A stretch of 64,000 nucleotides of DNA from Pseudomonas lijiangensis (GCF_018968705.1 NZ_CP076668.1:3731001-3795000), one strand, 5' to 3'; positions 26,956 through 35,631 are shown, numbered from the stretch's first letter. Notes: a model not told the origin generated them from the sequence alone. Translations and numbers: made by a program.

Positions 26956-26987
26956 GCAAACAGCCCGGCAGAGGCCGGGCCGTTTGC
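26956..26987 (+). terminator. Terminator after the DUF3618 operon
   Basis: GCAAAC (26956-26961) and GTTTGC (26982-26987) enclose GCCCGGC-AGA-GGCCGGGC, a long GC-rich stem. It can serve the operon and the convergent YdcH gene. Confidence 0.75.
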
Positions 26988-27009
26988 AACGGTCATGGTT
27001 TAATCGCTT

Positions 27010-27246
27010 TCACTTGAGAAGACACTGCACGATTCTGTCCTTCACCAGCAGACGTCTTTCCTTGAGTTTCTTGAGTTCATCGTCAGCAATCCCACCCGCC
27101 AGTCCCTTTTCGGCATCGATCACCCGAGTGTCTGCATCGTCGTAGTCAGCGAGCAGTTGCTGCAACTTCGCATCGCCCTTGCTGCGCTGTACAACCTCTT
27201 CCCGGGTCAGTTGCAAATCCGCGAATAGATCATGTTTGACTGGCAT
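27010..27246 (-). CDS. YdcH-family (DUF465) small protein
   Basis: Protein of 78 aa, almost entirely helical, with MPVKHDLFADLQLTREEVVQ and the C-terminal LKKLKERRLLVKDRIVQCL, the usual DUF465 pattern of a small coiled-coil dimer of unknown role. I start at the ATG at 27246 because GGAG is 9 bases upstream; the ATG at 27255 would abut GGAG with no spacing. It is convergent with the DUF3618 operon. Confidence 0.85.
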   Translation of the reverse strand: MPVKHDLFADLQLTREEVVQRSKGDAKLQQLLADYDDADTRVIDAEKGLAGGIADDELKKLKERRLLVKDRIVQCLLK

Positions 27247-27307
27247 GGATGACATCTCCTGTAAAACGACTGAATCATGAGCCTAGCATCTAGACTCCAG
27301 GCACGAC

Positions 27308-28744
27308 TCAGCCCTGAAAGTTCAGGACAAGCGACGTCTGGGGCGCCCATACGGGAGCGCGTTCTTCCCGTTGCAACACATGGCTCTGACGGGAAGGTTC
27401 GAGGGACAGGGTCTTGTCCTGCAACCTCGCCAGTACGGCGTCGATCACCGCCCGGCTGGCATCATGGTGAAACTGCCAGACGCCATAGATACGCCCATCG
27501 AAAGAGGGTTCGCTGCCCAGTTTCGGGTCAGCTTTCAGGCCAGCGCCTATGCCGAACAGATGCAGCCCCTTCAGGCGACGGCCGAACTGATCAAGCGGAC
27601 AGCCCGATGCATCGGAATCCAGCCCGCCCTTGGTCTCAGACAGACGCAAGGCACGACCGTCCGGGTCAGTAAGGGACGGCAAGCGTGGCTGATACCCCGT
27701 GCACTGCACCACCACCCCGGACTCGGCCAATGCCTGCTCCGCTTTTTCATAGTGCCCGTCAGGCCCGCCGTTGGTCTGCAGCAATTGCACGCGAACGCCC
27801 GTCTTGCCGATCCGTCCGTTCCTGAGCGCTTCGCAGCCGATATCCAGCGCTCTGTAGCGCAAGCCACCGGAGCGGTTGATACGGCCCGATATCGGACAGA
27901 TATCGGATTGCGGATCAAACTCATAACCGGCCGCCACGGCCTGCTCGGCACTTTCATAGAACAGACGAATTCGCGTGCGGTGGATCAGAGTCACTTCCTG
28001 CAGACCGGCGAACTCCAGGGCATCGGCCAGGTTCTCCAGGACCGAAAAGGCACTGTGGGAACCTCCGACCACTGTTATTCGTCTGCCACTGGCCAAAGCC
28101 GGCGCGAAGACTTCACGCAGTTGAATGGCGTTCATGCGAAGGAGCTGGTCAGAGCTCTGGATATTCATGGAAGTCGACAACACCAGCCCATCCTCGGCCA
28201 GACCACGAACCAGATGCCGGGGATCCTGACGACCACCCAGGTTGAGCACCAGGGTTCGGCAATGGATCAGGCGCATGCAGCCTTCGGTTTCCACCTTGAG
28301 GCAGAACCCGTCTTCTTCACAAATCACCTCGGTAATAGTCGTGCAACGCCAGATCTTCGCCCCGTAATGACGAACGATATGGTTCAACAGCAGGCTGGAT
28401 GCCTCAGCCATCAACTGGCCGACATCTGACAACTGCGGAGCACTCTGGGCCTGGCCTCTGATGCGCCAGTAGGCCGGTGAAGACTCCAGAGGCTTGAACA
28501 CCTCACTCAATGCAGGGTCTCGCAGGCAATCAATGAAGACATCCCCAACCGAGTTGGCCGTGATGCGGTACTGCCCCAACATCCCCGTTCCGGGATTGTC
28601 GCTGGCATCGACCACGATCAGGCCATTGCGCGCAATATCGGCCAACGTACCACTTTTCAACGCGTTGAATAAAAAGCCCATGCCCGCGAGCCCGGCGCCT
28701 CCTACAACACATCCACATGCTGTTTCCAACTGTTCTTCAAACAT
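27308..28744 (-). CDS. FAD/NAD(P)-binding oxidoreductase, unassigned
   Basis: Protein of 478 aa. A dinucleotide-binding motif opens the protein (CVVGGAGLAGMGFLFNAL, about residues 12-29) and a second lies near 218 (RRITVVGGSHSAFSVLENL). The C-terminal half has a conserved VVVQCTGYQPRLP segment, the ATG-type motif common in flavoprotein monooxygenases of the lysine/ornithine N-hydroxylase group, and a final GLHLFGIGAG. Two nucleotide folds and this layout suggest a class B flavin monooxygenase or related reductase. No siderophore or other biosynthetic gene is next to it. Start supported by GGAG at 7 bases. Substrate unknown. Confidence 0.75.
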   Translation of the reverse strand: MFEEQLETACGCVVGGAGLAGMGFLFNALKSGTLADIARNGLIVVDASDNPGTGMLGQYRITANSVGDVFIDCLRDPALSEVFKPLESSPAYWRIRGQAQSAPQLSDVGQLMAEASSLLLNHIVRHYGAKIWRCTTITEVICEEDGFCLKVETEGCMRLIHCRTLVLNLGGRQDPRHLVRGLAEDGLVLSTSMNIQSSDQLLRMNAIQLREVFAPALASGRRITVVGGSHSAFSVLENLADALEFAGLQEVTLIHRTRIRLFYESAEQAVAAGYEFDPQSDICPISGRINRSGGLRYRALDIGCEALRNGRIGKTGVRVQLLQTNGGPDGHYEKAEQALAESGVVVQCTGYQPRLPSLTDPDGRALRLSETKGGLDSDASGCPLDQFGRRLKGLHLFGIGAGLKADPKLGSEPSFDGRIYGVWQFHHDASRAVIDAVLARLQDKTLSLEPSRQSHVLQREERAPVWAPQTSLVLNFQG

Positions 28745-29382
28745 GATGAGGCTCCATCGTCATATAAATACGTTGGTGCAATCCAGAAGTTCTGGAAGTT
28801 CTACGCAGGGCACAACGCTCAAGAAAAAGAGCTTGAGCAAAAGAATGCTTGTTATTTATTCATGAGTCGCGCATCACGGCATTGATACAGAAGCGAGATT
28901 CAAAAACCCTTGGCTCAGCATAAATAATTTCATATTCAATAAAATTGAACATAAAGCTACCGCCAGCCCGTTAAATGGACAGGGATCGAACACTCAAGAA
29001 ACCTGGGACATATCCAGCCGAAACCGGATAGAAGAGAAAGGGTTGAATGAATATTTGCAAAGAACCGGCAAAGTGTCAAATAATCCGCAAAGCCCGCTTA
29101 CAAAATGACAATTTTCTATTAACTACATGATAAATATGGGGATATTTTTTTGACACCTCGACAGGCAGCCCATGAAGACCATTTTCCCGGCAATTCATGC
29201 CGTTTTATTTTTACATCGCATGGCTGAAAATCCGCAAAAGACCAACGCCAGCAAATTGACCCTTCGCAAGAACATGCGTGTGTCATACGAAAAGACTCAA
29301 TAAACGCCCACACTGAAACGCCCCGGTCATTGATGAACGAGGCGTTGTGAGAATATCGCGTTACGAGGGAGCCTGAGACGAC
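28745..29382. other. AT-rich intergenic region of 640 bases
   Basis: There is no convincing gene; a 64-codon frame on the minus strand (29119-29313) has an unlikely composition. The region is more AT-rich than its neighbours. Close to its right end AACGCC...GGCGTT (about 29315-29345) forms an imperfect hairpin that could terminate the DUF1652 gene. Confidence 0.5.
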
Positions 29383-29664
29383 TCAGGCTATGTGATAGTG
29401 GGGTTGAAGCTGTGCGTGGTGAGCATGCTCATCGCGCAGCTCAGCGACCAGATCGGAAATATCACGGCTGGTCTTGAGCCTTTCCAGAGAAATTCCGGTT
29501 ACTGAAAGCTCTATACGTCCGGTGGATGGGTCAGTGATCTGCACCGACAGGGTGGTCCTTGCGGGCGAAAGGCCCGGCACCACCGTACAGGTACAACTCA
29601 ACGGTAAAAAAGCAACTTCAATGATATTTCGCAATTCCAGCGTAGACAGTCCACAAGCGATCAT
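29383..29664 (-). CDS. DUF1652 protein
   Basis: Protein of 93 aa beginning MIACGLSTLELRNIIEVAFL, with ITDPSTGRIELSVTGIS and LKTSRDISDLVAELRDE, the hallmarks of the small DUF1652 family that is frequent and nearly confined to pseudomonads; its function is unknown. The C-terminus ends in a histidine-rich stretch (HAHHAQLQPHYHIA), longer than usual, which might bind metal. The ATG at 29664 is preferred since GGAG lies 7 bases upstream; upstream in-frame residues do not fit the family. The 466-base gap to the next gene holds repeat R4. Confidence 0.85.
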   Translation of the reverse strand: MIACGLSTLELRNIIEVAFLPLSCTCTVVPGLSPARTTLSVQITDPSTGRIELSVTGISLERLKTSRDISDLVAELRDEHAHHAQLQPHYHIA

Positions 29665-30001
29665 TTGCCATCTCCTTATTTTCAAGCGCTGCAGGTTTCA
29701 GCAGTTTGCCAATGCTTTTTTAGTTTCCCGCCCAAGCAAGACATTCCATTGCCCGCCAACTAATTACTGACACTTACTGCATATAAACCTGTTTATACGC
29801 CTCTCCTTTCTGCCAGGCAAATGTCTCACCTGCACACCAATATAGCACCTCACTGGAATTATTCAGGATAATTGGCAGAAAAAACGTTTCACTACAGCAC
29901 TTCAGCGCTTTTATGCTCACGCCCGCCAGAAAAACAACTTATTTATCCATTGAAAAGACTGACAGACGGTTCAGGAACCGACGAAAAACAACAGCAGGCG
30001 T

Positions 30002-30120
30002 AATGCCGATCAATCAAGGCACACCGGTCACTTGTGGGAAGGGCCTTGGCCGCGCCGACTTGCTTACAGGCAAAACATTTCAGCGCCTGAACGGGCTGTC
30101 GCGGCCAAGGCCACTCCCAC
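30002..30120. repeat. Palindromic repeat family 1, copy R4 with shared tail
   Basis: Degenerate arms (30034-30056 and 30098-30120) surround the family core. The left flank 30002-30039 matches the right tail of R2 (34 of 38 bases), including ATGCCGATCA and AAGGCACACC. Confidence 0.8.
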
Positions 30121-30130
30121 GAACAGAGTA

Positions 30131-30613
30131 TTAATCCGGTGTTCTGGGCAAACGCAGGTGGATCAGGGCCACACGCGCCCCATGCTTGTCTCTGCGCTCT
30201 TCAATGGCAAAGGGTCGAAAACCCATGCGCGGATAAAACAACAGGCCTGGAACATTGTGGTTGAAGCATGACGCCGTCAGCTCGGTGGCCTCGTGCTTGT
30301 CGAACGCGATATTCATCATGCAATTGATCATATAGCGCCCGACCCCCTTGGCGCGGGCCTTGGGAGCAATGATCACATTGCCCAGCGAGCAGCGGCCCCG
30401 AAAGTCCGAACGGGAAAAATTGGCAAAACCGACCACCTCGCCATTCATCTCGATAACGGTGGAGTCAAAACGATTCTCCATGGCTTCTTTGAGCTGAGGC
30501 GCTGTCAATGGATAGACCGCCCGGGGAAACATGTAAAACAACTCGTCGGCATTCTGAGGCAGCTCACACACGATAGGGATGTCTTTCTCTTCCATGGGAC
30601 GGTGATGGAACAT
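30131..30613 (-). CDS. GNAT-family N-acetyltransferase
   Basis: Protein of 160 aa. The acetyl-CoA fold is clear: EVVGFANFS (strand 4), then LGNVIIAPKARAKGVGRYMINCMM (about 77-100) holds the pyrophosphate-binding loop R/Q-x-x-G-x-G/A as ARAKGVG, followed by TELTASCFNHNVPGLLFYPRMGF with the Asn and Tyr typical of the acetyl-transfer site. Substrate unknown. AGAGG is 11 bases upstream of the start, slightly long. Confidence 0.88.
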   Translation of the reverse strand: MFHHRPMEEKDIPIVCELPQNADELFYMFPRAVYPLTAPQLKEAMENRFDSTVIEMNGEVVGFANFSRSDFRGRCSLGNVIIAPKARAKGVGRYMINCMMNIAFDKHEATELTASCFNHNVPGLLFYPRMGFRPFAIEERRDKHGARVALIHLRLPRTPD

Positions 30614-30847
30614 TGAGCGGTAACCTCTCGGAGAATGTGAATGACAAGCGATAAGACTCTATACGACCCGACAGATTCCGCACCGCCGTATGACAGAATC
30701 AAGACATAAAGTCCTGCCGGACGCTACTACTAAGACTATCGGCTCTCTGACGGGGCAATATTCTGTAACCGATTTTCCCCGCACCGGCTTGCAAGGCGAT
30801 GGCAGAACCGGCATTTATTTCACTTTTGTTGATCGGACGTCGCTCTC

Positions 30848-31792
30848 ATGCCGATATTCTCTCTTGCCCGCATCAAGGCCCGCCGATTTACGTGGGCATG
30901 CATGGCGGCCCTCATCATCGGCTTGCCCGTAGGCTGTGCGGTACTGGAGCACAAGGAGCGCGAACTGGTCTTTCGCATCGAGCCCGGCAATGCCAGCTGG
31001 TACAGCGGCCTGCCTGCCGACGTGCAGGAACTGGAGCTCAATACGCCCTCCTTTGGCACATCGCAGAATATCCACGCCTGGTGGTGGCCTGCGACGCGCA
31101 AGGATGCTCCGGCGATTCTGTACCTGCACGGCTCACGCTGGAACCTTACCGGCCAGTTGTTCCGCATCGAACAATTGCGGGCACTGGGCTTCTCGATTCT
31201 GGCCATCGACTACCGGGGCTTTGGCCAGAGCATGGGCCAACTGCCGTCTGAAGACACCGTCTATGAAGACGCGCGAATTGCCTGGGATCGCCTCAAGCAG
31301 TTACAACCAGACCCACAGCGCAGGCTGATCTACGGCCATTCCCTGGGCGGTGCCGTGGCCGTGGACCTGGCTGCCGAACTGGGGCGTGACGCCAGGAAAG
31401 ACGATACACCGACCCAGGCTCGAGGACTGATCATCGAATCCACCTTCACCAACCTGGCCGACGTGGCCGCTGCCATCGCCAATACCTCGCTGCCGGTACG
31501 CTGGCTGCTTTCCCAGAAATTCGATTCGCTGGACAAGATCGCAGACATTCACATGCCGGTGCTGATCGTACACGGCACCGACGACCGCTATGTACCGGCA
31601 CGTTTCAGCGAGGAGTTGTTCGAGGCGGCACAAGAGCCGAAAAACCTGTTGCTGGTGCCAGGCGGCACTCACAACAACAGCATGCGGCTGGGCAGACAGG
31701 CTTACAGTCAGGCCATCCAGACATTGCTGAAGGCGACGGCATCACCGGAGCAGGCGAAGAAAGAAGAGAACAGGCAGAAGCAGGCGGGGTGA
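30848..31792 (+). CDS. Alpha/beta hydrolase, probable lipoprotein
   Basis: Protein of 314 aa. A basic N-terminus and hydrophobic helix are followed by a lipobox-like LPVGC (Cys near residue 30), so it is probably lipidated and faces the periplasm. The alpha/beta hydrolase domain is complete: LYLHGSRWN oxyanion loop, IDYRGFGQS, nucleophile elbow YGHSLGGAVA (Ser about 163), VHGTDDRYVP with the acidic residue and GGTHNNSM with the catalytic His. This BEM46/YqiA-like pattern fits an esterase or peptidase; the substrate is unknown. Shares a two-way terminator with the convergent lipoprotein genes. Confidence 0.88.
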   Translation: MPIFSLARIKARRFTWACMAALIIGLPVGCAVLEHKERELVFRIEPGNASWYSGLPADVQELELNTPSFGTSQNIHAWWWPATRKDAPAILYLHGSRWNLTGQLFRIEQLRALGFSILAIDYRGFGQSMGQLPSEDTVYEDARIAWDRLKQLQPDPQRRLIYGHSLGGAVAVDLAAELGRDARKDDTPTQARGLIIESTFTNLADVAAAIANTSLPVRWLLSQKFDSLDKIADIHMPVLIVHGTDDRYVPARFSEELFEAAQEPKNLLLVPGGTHNNSMRLGRQAYSQAIQTLLKATASPEQAKKEENRQKQAG

Positions 31793-31797
31793 AGGTT

Positions 31798-31823
31798 GCC
31801 GTGCCGAATTGCTTCGGCACGGC
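31798..31823. terminator. Two-way terminator hairpin
   Basis: GCCGTGCCGAA (31798-31808) pairs perfectly with TTCGGCACGGC (31813-31823) around TTGC. It lies between convergent genes ending at 31792 and 31833. Confidence 0.75.
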
Positions 31824-31832
31824 ATCGATCGG

Positions 31833-32411
31833 TCAGATCAGCCCTTTGCCGGCGGCTTCTTCAAGAGCGCTACGTGCCAGTTGCTTGACCAGCAGGTCCG
31901 TGGACTCGTTGAAAGGCACCGCAAAGATCAGGAGCAACTGAACCCAGGTCGTCAATTTCTCTTGTTTACGTACCTGGCCCAGCTTCTTGCCGTCCTTGTC
32001 ACGGAAGGTCAGCTCAAGCGACAAGGTGTTATCAAACGTATTGGGGATCAGGAAAAGAGTGAAACCTGTCAGAAAAGCGCCTGCCAGATTACCTTCCTCA
32101 TGATTGCGCAGCGTCGCGGTGACGTACACATCGGATGATTGCTGCTCGGTTGTAACCCCGGAAAAACGCTGGCTATCCTTGAACTCCTGAAGCAACAGCT
32201 TTTCCAGACCTGCGATATTGGTATTCGTGTTCATCGCATTGTCGTTATGAGCATACTCGGCAAGCACTTTGAGGTAGACGGCAGGCTTTTCCTGCTTGGC
32301 CGCAGCAAGCGGCCACTGCCCTGCTGGTGTCAACTCGTGATGGGAATACGTCATGCAGCCTTGCAGGCTCAGGGAAAAAACAATGGCCAGCAACGCAAGA
32401 AACTTGTTCAC
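31833..32411 (-). CDS. Outer-membrane-type lipoprotein, paired
   Basis: Protein of 192 aa. I start at a GTG (32411) preceded by AGGA at 8 bases; it gives the signal sequence VNKFLALLAIVFSLSLQGC with lipobox LQGC. The mature part has alternating strands (VYVTATLRNHEEGNLAGAFL) and a hydrophobic segment FTLFLIPNTF. Not assigned to a named family. It follows another lipoprotein gene by only 10 bases and has the same general build (LTFRDKDGKKLGQVRK here, LAGELSITDRTGKQLASS there), suggesting two related proteins working together at the cell surface. Confidence 0.75.
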   Translation of the reverse strand: MNKFLALLAIVFSLSLQGCMTYSHHELTPAGQWPLAAAKQEKPAVYLKVLAEYAHNDNAMNTNTNIAGLEKLLLQEFKDSQRFSGVTTEQQSSDVYVTATLRNHEEGNLAGAFLTGFTLFLIPNTFDNTLSLELTFRDKDGKKLGQVRKQEKLTTWVQLLLIFAVPFNESTDLLVKQLARSALEEAAGKGLI

Positions 32412-32421
32412 GGAAATATCC

Positions 32422-33030
32422 TTATTCTTTCGGAAGTTGTTGAGTGGCATCTTTGAGCAGGATGTTGACCAGCTCGGTCAACTGATGGGAACCCAGGGTC
32501 ATGTTGTAATAGTCGTTATCCCAGAACCCCGTGTTCTGATCGCGCTTGACCACCTGCCGTGAAGACGCCAGTTGCTTGCCGGTGCGATCCGTGATGCTCA
32601 GTTCACCTGCAAGATCATAGGTATCGACATAGATAGGGCCGTTGACCCAGATCCAGACCGTCAACGTCAGCAAGGCACCAGGAAAGTAGCCAGGGTGAGG
32701 CGCACGCTTGCCCTTGAGAGAGGTGAAGTTGAATGTCAGCTCGACATCCTTCTCGCCGACCTTGGCCGGGAAGACGATCATTTTCTGGAAGAACTCGCCT
32801 CGCTCGATGTAGGTATTGATCTGGCTGGTCAACTGAACGCCGATATTACGGCGTACGTCAGCTTTGATGCTCTCATCAGAAACCTGTACATCCTTGACCG
32901 AGGCCCCCACAGGCAAGGTGTGTTCAGCCACTTCAATGGGAGGGGCAATCGGGCCAGCAGGCGTGAAGGAGACACACCCCGTCAACATCAGCCCCACGAA
33001 GCCGATCACCGCGCACTGCAACTTATTCAT
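32422..33030 (-). CDS. Outer-membrane-type lipoprotein, paired
   Basis: Protein of 202 aa with a type II signal peptide ending LMLTGC (Cys 19). The mature protein begins with a Pro-rich linker (TPAGPIAPPIEV) and continues as a beta-rich domain with VELTFNFTSLKGKRAPHPGY and a hydrophobic LTLTVWIWVNGPIYVDTY. No named family recognised. AAGGA is 10 bases upstream of the start. First gene of the two-lipoprotein operon; its upstream region contains repeated AGCGCCATCT boxes and stem-loops. Confidence 0.75.
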   Translation of the reverse strand: MNKLQCAVIGFVGLMLTGCVSFTPAGPIAPPIEVAEHTLPVGASVKDVQVSDESIKADVRRNIGVQLTSQINTYIERGEFFQKMIVFPAKVGEKDVELTFNFTSLKGKRAPHPGYFPGALLTLTVWIWVNGPIYVDTYDLAGELSITDRTGKQLASSRQVVKRDQNTGFWDNDYYNMTLGSHQLTELVNILLKDATQQLPKE

Positions 33031-33060
33031 TTAACGAACATCCTTGAGATGTAGCCGAAA

Positions 33061-33144
33061 AGCGCCATCTGACCTTGAAAAAGTAAGGGTATGCCACAGG
33101 CTCTCGCCTGTCCGTGGCACGCAAAAGATGGCTAAGCGCCATCT
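33061..33144. promoter_or_regulatory. Upstream region of the lipoprotein pair with repeated boxes and hairpins
   Basis: AGCGCCATCT occurs at 33061-33070 and 33135-33144. The second copy forms a hairpin with AGATGGC (33126-33132), and between the copies lies GCCACAGGC..GCCTG..GTGGC (about 33093-33118). It could be a regulator-binding array or a structured leader. The rest of the 33031-33336 gap shows nothing else clear. Confidence 0.45.
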
Positions 33145-33305
33145 AGGGCGGCGATTGTAACCACTCCGTATCAGGCTTGCTAATCAATTGATGCTGCGAG
33201 GAAAGGTGCGACAGCGGGATGCGAGGGGGGAGGAAGAAGCTTTACGGGGCGATGCTTACGCCAGGCGAATTCATATAAGCATCTCGGGGACAGTTACAAA
33301 ACCAA

Positions 33306-33323
33306 CGCTCCGACCCTGGAGCG
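33306..33323 (-). terminator. Terminator of the DUF3237 gene
   Basis: On the minus strand CGCTCC-N6-GGAGCG is followed by TTGGTTTTGT. Confidence 0.6.
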
Positions 33324-33336
33324 GCAATTCTGCACT

Positions 33337-33864
33337 TCAGTATTTGATTCGATAAATATTCAACAAGGTTTCATTGGCATATATATATTCCACCTTGCCG
33401 ATAAAGGCGCTGTGCTCCAGCCAGTCATTGGGGCCCATGGCGACCTGGAATCGCGGAGTGCAGGTACATTCATAATGACCGGCAGTAACAGGCCATACAC
33501 CGTCCTGAATTTCCTGCTGACCGGTTTCATCCAGAACGAGCACGCCTTCATTGATGACGTTGATCAACTCACCCAGGTCCGTGCGCAAGGTAAAACGTGC
33601 ATTCAAGCGGGCAACTTCGCCAGAATTCTCGATAAAGAAATCGGAACCGCCCGGCAGCACCACGCCTTGAAACTGCTGGCCGAAGAACTCACCGCCCACA
33701 ATGGAAGTATTACTGCGAAGACCGTCACTGCATATGCCCAGAAACGTCGGGGCATCGGTGCGCAATGTGATAGTGAGAACCTTTTCCAACAAAGGAACCT
33801 TTGTTGTTGCAGTCAGGGCGCGCTCGGTTCTCTTGCGAGAGTCGTTAAAGTCAATGACATTCAT
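33337..33864 (-). CDS. DUF3237 protein
   Basis: Protein of 175 aa. The DUF3237 pattern is recognisable: GEFFGQQFQGVVLPGGSDFF, then ARLNARFTLRTDLGELINVINEG and the C-terminal KVEYIYANETLLNIYRI. The family is a beta-barrel of unknown function, often near catabolic or secondary-metabolism genes. GAGG lies just before the ATG. Single gene; the 291 bases upstream are AT-rich with no further gene seen. Confidence 0.75.
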   Translation of the reverse strand: MNVIDFNDSRKRTERALTATTKVPLLEKVLTITLRTDAPTFLGICSDGLRSNTSIVGGEFFGQQFQGVVLPGGSDFFIENSGEVARLNARFTLRTDLGELINVINEGVLVLDETGQQEIQDGVWPVTAGHYECTCTPRFQVAMGPNDWLEHSAFIGKVEYIYANETLLNIYRIKY

Positions 33865-34155
33865 ATATACCTCTCGCTTTGTCTATGTGCGTAAGTCAGC
33901 ACATATCATCATTACATTTTCAAGTCATTAAACTATCAGGAATTTACCAAGTTTCTGCTCATCCCAGTTTGCTTGTCAAGATAATTGTACTGGCCAGTTT
34001 ACTTAATATGATAAAGGTCACATTAACGATCCCGGCAACAAATCCTTGCCATCCTTCTAAAAAAGACTAAGTTGTACGATGACGGATGAGATCTGGAGAT
34101 CCACTCGCCAGACCGATCGTCCGCCCTACTCTAACTACAAGAAAAGGACCTGTTC

Positions 34156-34587
34156 ATGAAAAAGCTCAAACTGCTTGTGGGTTTTCTGTGTCTCTTTACG
34201 GGATTCGTATCCGCCGCACCCTCCTCCGATGAAAACGATGTGGCGGCTGCCGTGGACAAACTGACCCAGGCCATGTGGCACAAGGATATCGGGCAACTCA
34301 AGGCGCTGACCGCAGACAACCTCTCCTACGGCCACTCCAGCGGTAATATCCAGGACAAGCAGGCATTCATTGCCGACATCGAAACCGGGAAAAGTGCTTT
34401 CAACGAGCTGAAAATGCTCAATCAGAAAATCATTCTATCCGGCGATGTCGCCATGGTCCGCAATCACTTCTCGGCTCAGGCGGTGAACAGCGGCAAAGTG
34501 GTGCCGACTGAAATCGAGAACTTCCAGATCTGGCAGAAACAGAACGGCCAATGGCTGTTGATTGGCAGACAAGCGTTCCGTTTCTGA
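34156..34587 (+). CDS. Secreted SnoaL/NTF2-like protein (DUF4440 type)
   Basis: Protein of 143 aa with a Sec signal peptide (MKKLKLLVGFLCLFTGFVSA, cut near residue 20). The mature part is an NTF2-like fold: an N-terminal helix (AVDKLTQAMWHKDIGQLKAL), LSYGHSSGNIQDKQAFIADI, and the strand FQIWQKQNGQWLLIGRQAFRF. Such small periplasmic proteins may be binding proteins or isomerase-like enzymes; no catalytic role can be read. AAAAGGA is upstream of the ATG. Confidence 0.8.
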   Translation: MKKLKLLVGFLCLFTGFVSAAPSSDENDVAAAVDKLTQAMWHKDIGQLKALTADNLSYGHSSGNIQDKQAFIADIETGKSAFNELKMLNQKIILSGDVAMVRNHFSAQAVNSGKVVPTEIENFQIWQKQNGQWLLIGRQAFRF

Positions 34588-34611
34588 TTCAGGCCATACG
34601 GACGGCTGTGT

Positions 34612-35454
34612 TCACTGCGAACCGAACATGGCCGTCCAGTAAATCCCCGCATCGCTCTTGGGATCTATGGCATAAGCGGCGCCCAACTCCCGGAAGCCCG
34701 GATTCATCAGGTTGGCGCAGTGACCGGGGCTGGCCAGCCAGCCATCGACAACCTTGCGTGTGGTGTCCTGGCCAGCGGCGATGTTTTCGCCGATCTGCTG
34801 GGCGATGTAACCGGCAAGCTCCGCCCGGTCTCCCGGCGTACTGCCGTCGCGGCCCTTGTGATCGAAGAAACTGTTATTGGCCATGGACCGTGTATGCCCT
34901 TCGGCCGCCGTCGCCAAGGTAGCGTTCCAGGTCAGCGGCGTCGTGGCATTGAAGGCCTGGGTGCCACATTGACGTGGCTGGTTACGGGCCGTATTGATCA
35001 GTTCAAGCAGCTTCTGACCTTCGGCCTGCCAGTCTCCCAAACGCGCAGCCAGCAGCGAGCGCGCCAGTACGATGCGCCACTCCCGCCCTTCACGACTCAC
35101 ACCAATATCGACGAATTGCGGGTCCAGCACCACCTGACAAAAACTTTCCTGCACCGCTTTCATCGCAGACTGCGCATCTCGCGGCCCGGACAGGCTGATG
35201 GCCTGCACTGTCACCATCGGATAGGACGCACGCGCCAGCGCCTGCTGCAAATCGCCCGAACCGGTGGCAGGCAAGACCAGTCGCGAATCGCTGACCAGTG
35301 GCGGCAGCTCCATGGAAACCTGCCCCCCACAGCGCTGAACCTGACTGCGATAGAGATTGATCGATTCTGCCAGTTGCGTTTCTTCGGTAGCCAGCGCATC
35401 GACGGAAGACAACGACACCACAGCAATAAGGAAAAGGGATGACAAGACGCGCAT
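34612..35454 (-). CDS. CAP-domain (SCP/PR-1) secreted protein
   Basis: Protein of 280 aa with a signal peptide (MRVLSSLFLIAVVSLSSVDALA). An N-terminal region of about 130 residues without recognised family (contains two Cys) precedes a CAP domain (about 145-280): LLELINTARNQPRQCG, WNATLATAAEGHTRSMANN with the His, FFDHKGRDGSTPGDRAELAGY, GENIAAGQDTTRKVVDGWL and SPGHCANLMNPGFRELGAAY carry the conserved His/Glu cleft. The start at 35454 is the beginning of a normal signal peptide. Confidence 0.87.
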   Translation of the reverse strand: MRVLSSLFLIAVVSLSSVDALATEETQLAESINLYRSQVQRCGGQVSMELPPLVSDSRLVLPATGSGDLQQALARASYPMVTVQAISLSGPRDAQSAMKAVQESFCQVVLDPQFVDIGVSREGREWRIVLARSLLAARLGDWQAEGQKLLELINTARNQPRQCGTQAFNATTPLTWNATLATAAEGHTRSMANNSFFDHKGRDGSTPGDRAELAGYIAQQIGENIAAGQDTTRKVVDGWLASPGHCANLMNPGFRELGAAYAIDPKSDAGIYWTAMFGSQ

Positions 35455-35598
35455 GAAAGAGCCTACCTTTGGACCGGACCTGCACATGATGCGCGATTTG
35501 CCCGGCAAATTGCACTCTGCCGGGTACAGCCTGACTCATCGCGAATAAAGTGCAGTCACCTCCTGGGCAGGCAATGGCTTTCTACAGGGGAAATCAGC

Positions 35599-35621
35599 CA
35601 GCCAGGCGGCGTGCCTGGCTG
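35599..35621 (-). terminator. Hairpin after the SDR operon
   Basis: AGCCAGGC (35600-35607) pairs with GCCTGGCT (35613-35620), 11 bases after the SDR stop on the minus strand. The T-run is poor. Confidence 0.5.
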
Positions 35622-35631
35622 CCGAAAAAGC

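Noticed and set aside
29119..29313. Minus-strand 64-codon frame before the DUF1652 gene
   Set aside because: Many Trp, Cys and Ser with no signal peptide or family, in AT-rich DNA; likely chance.
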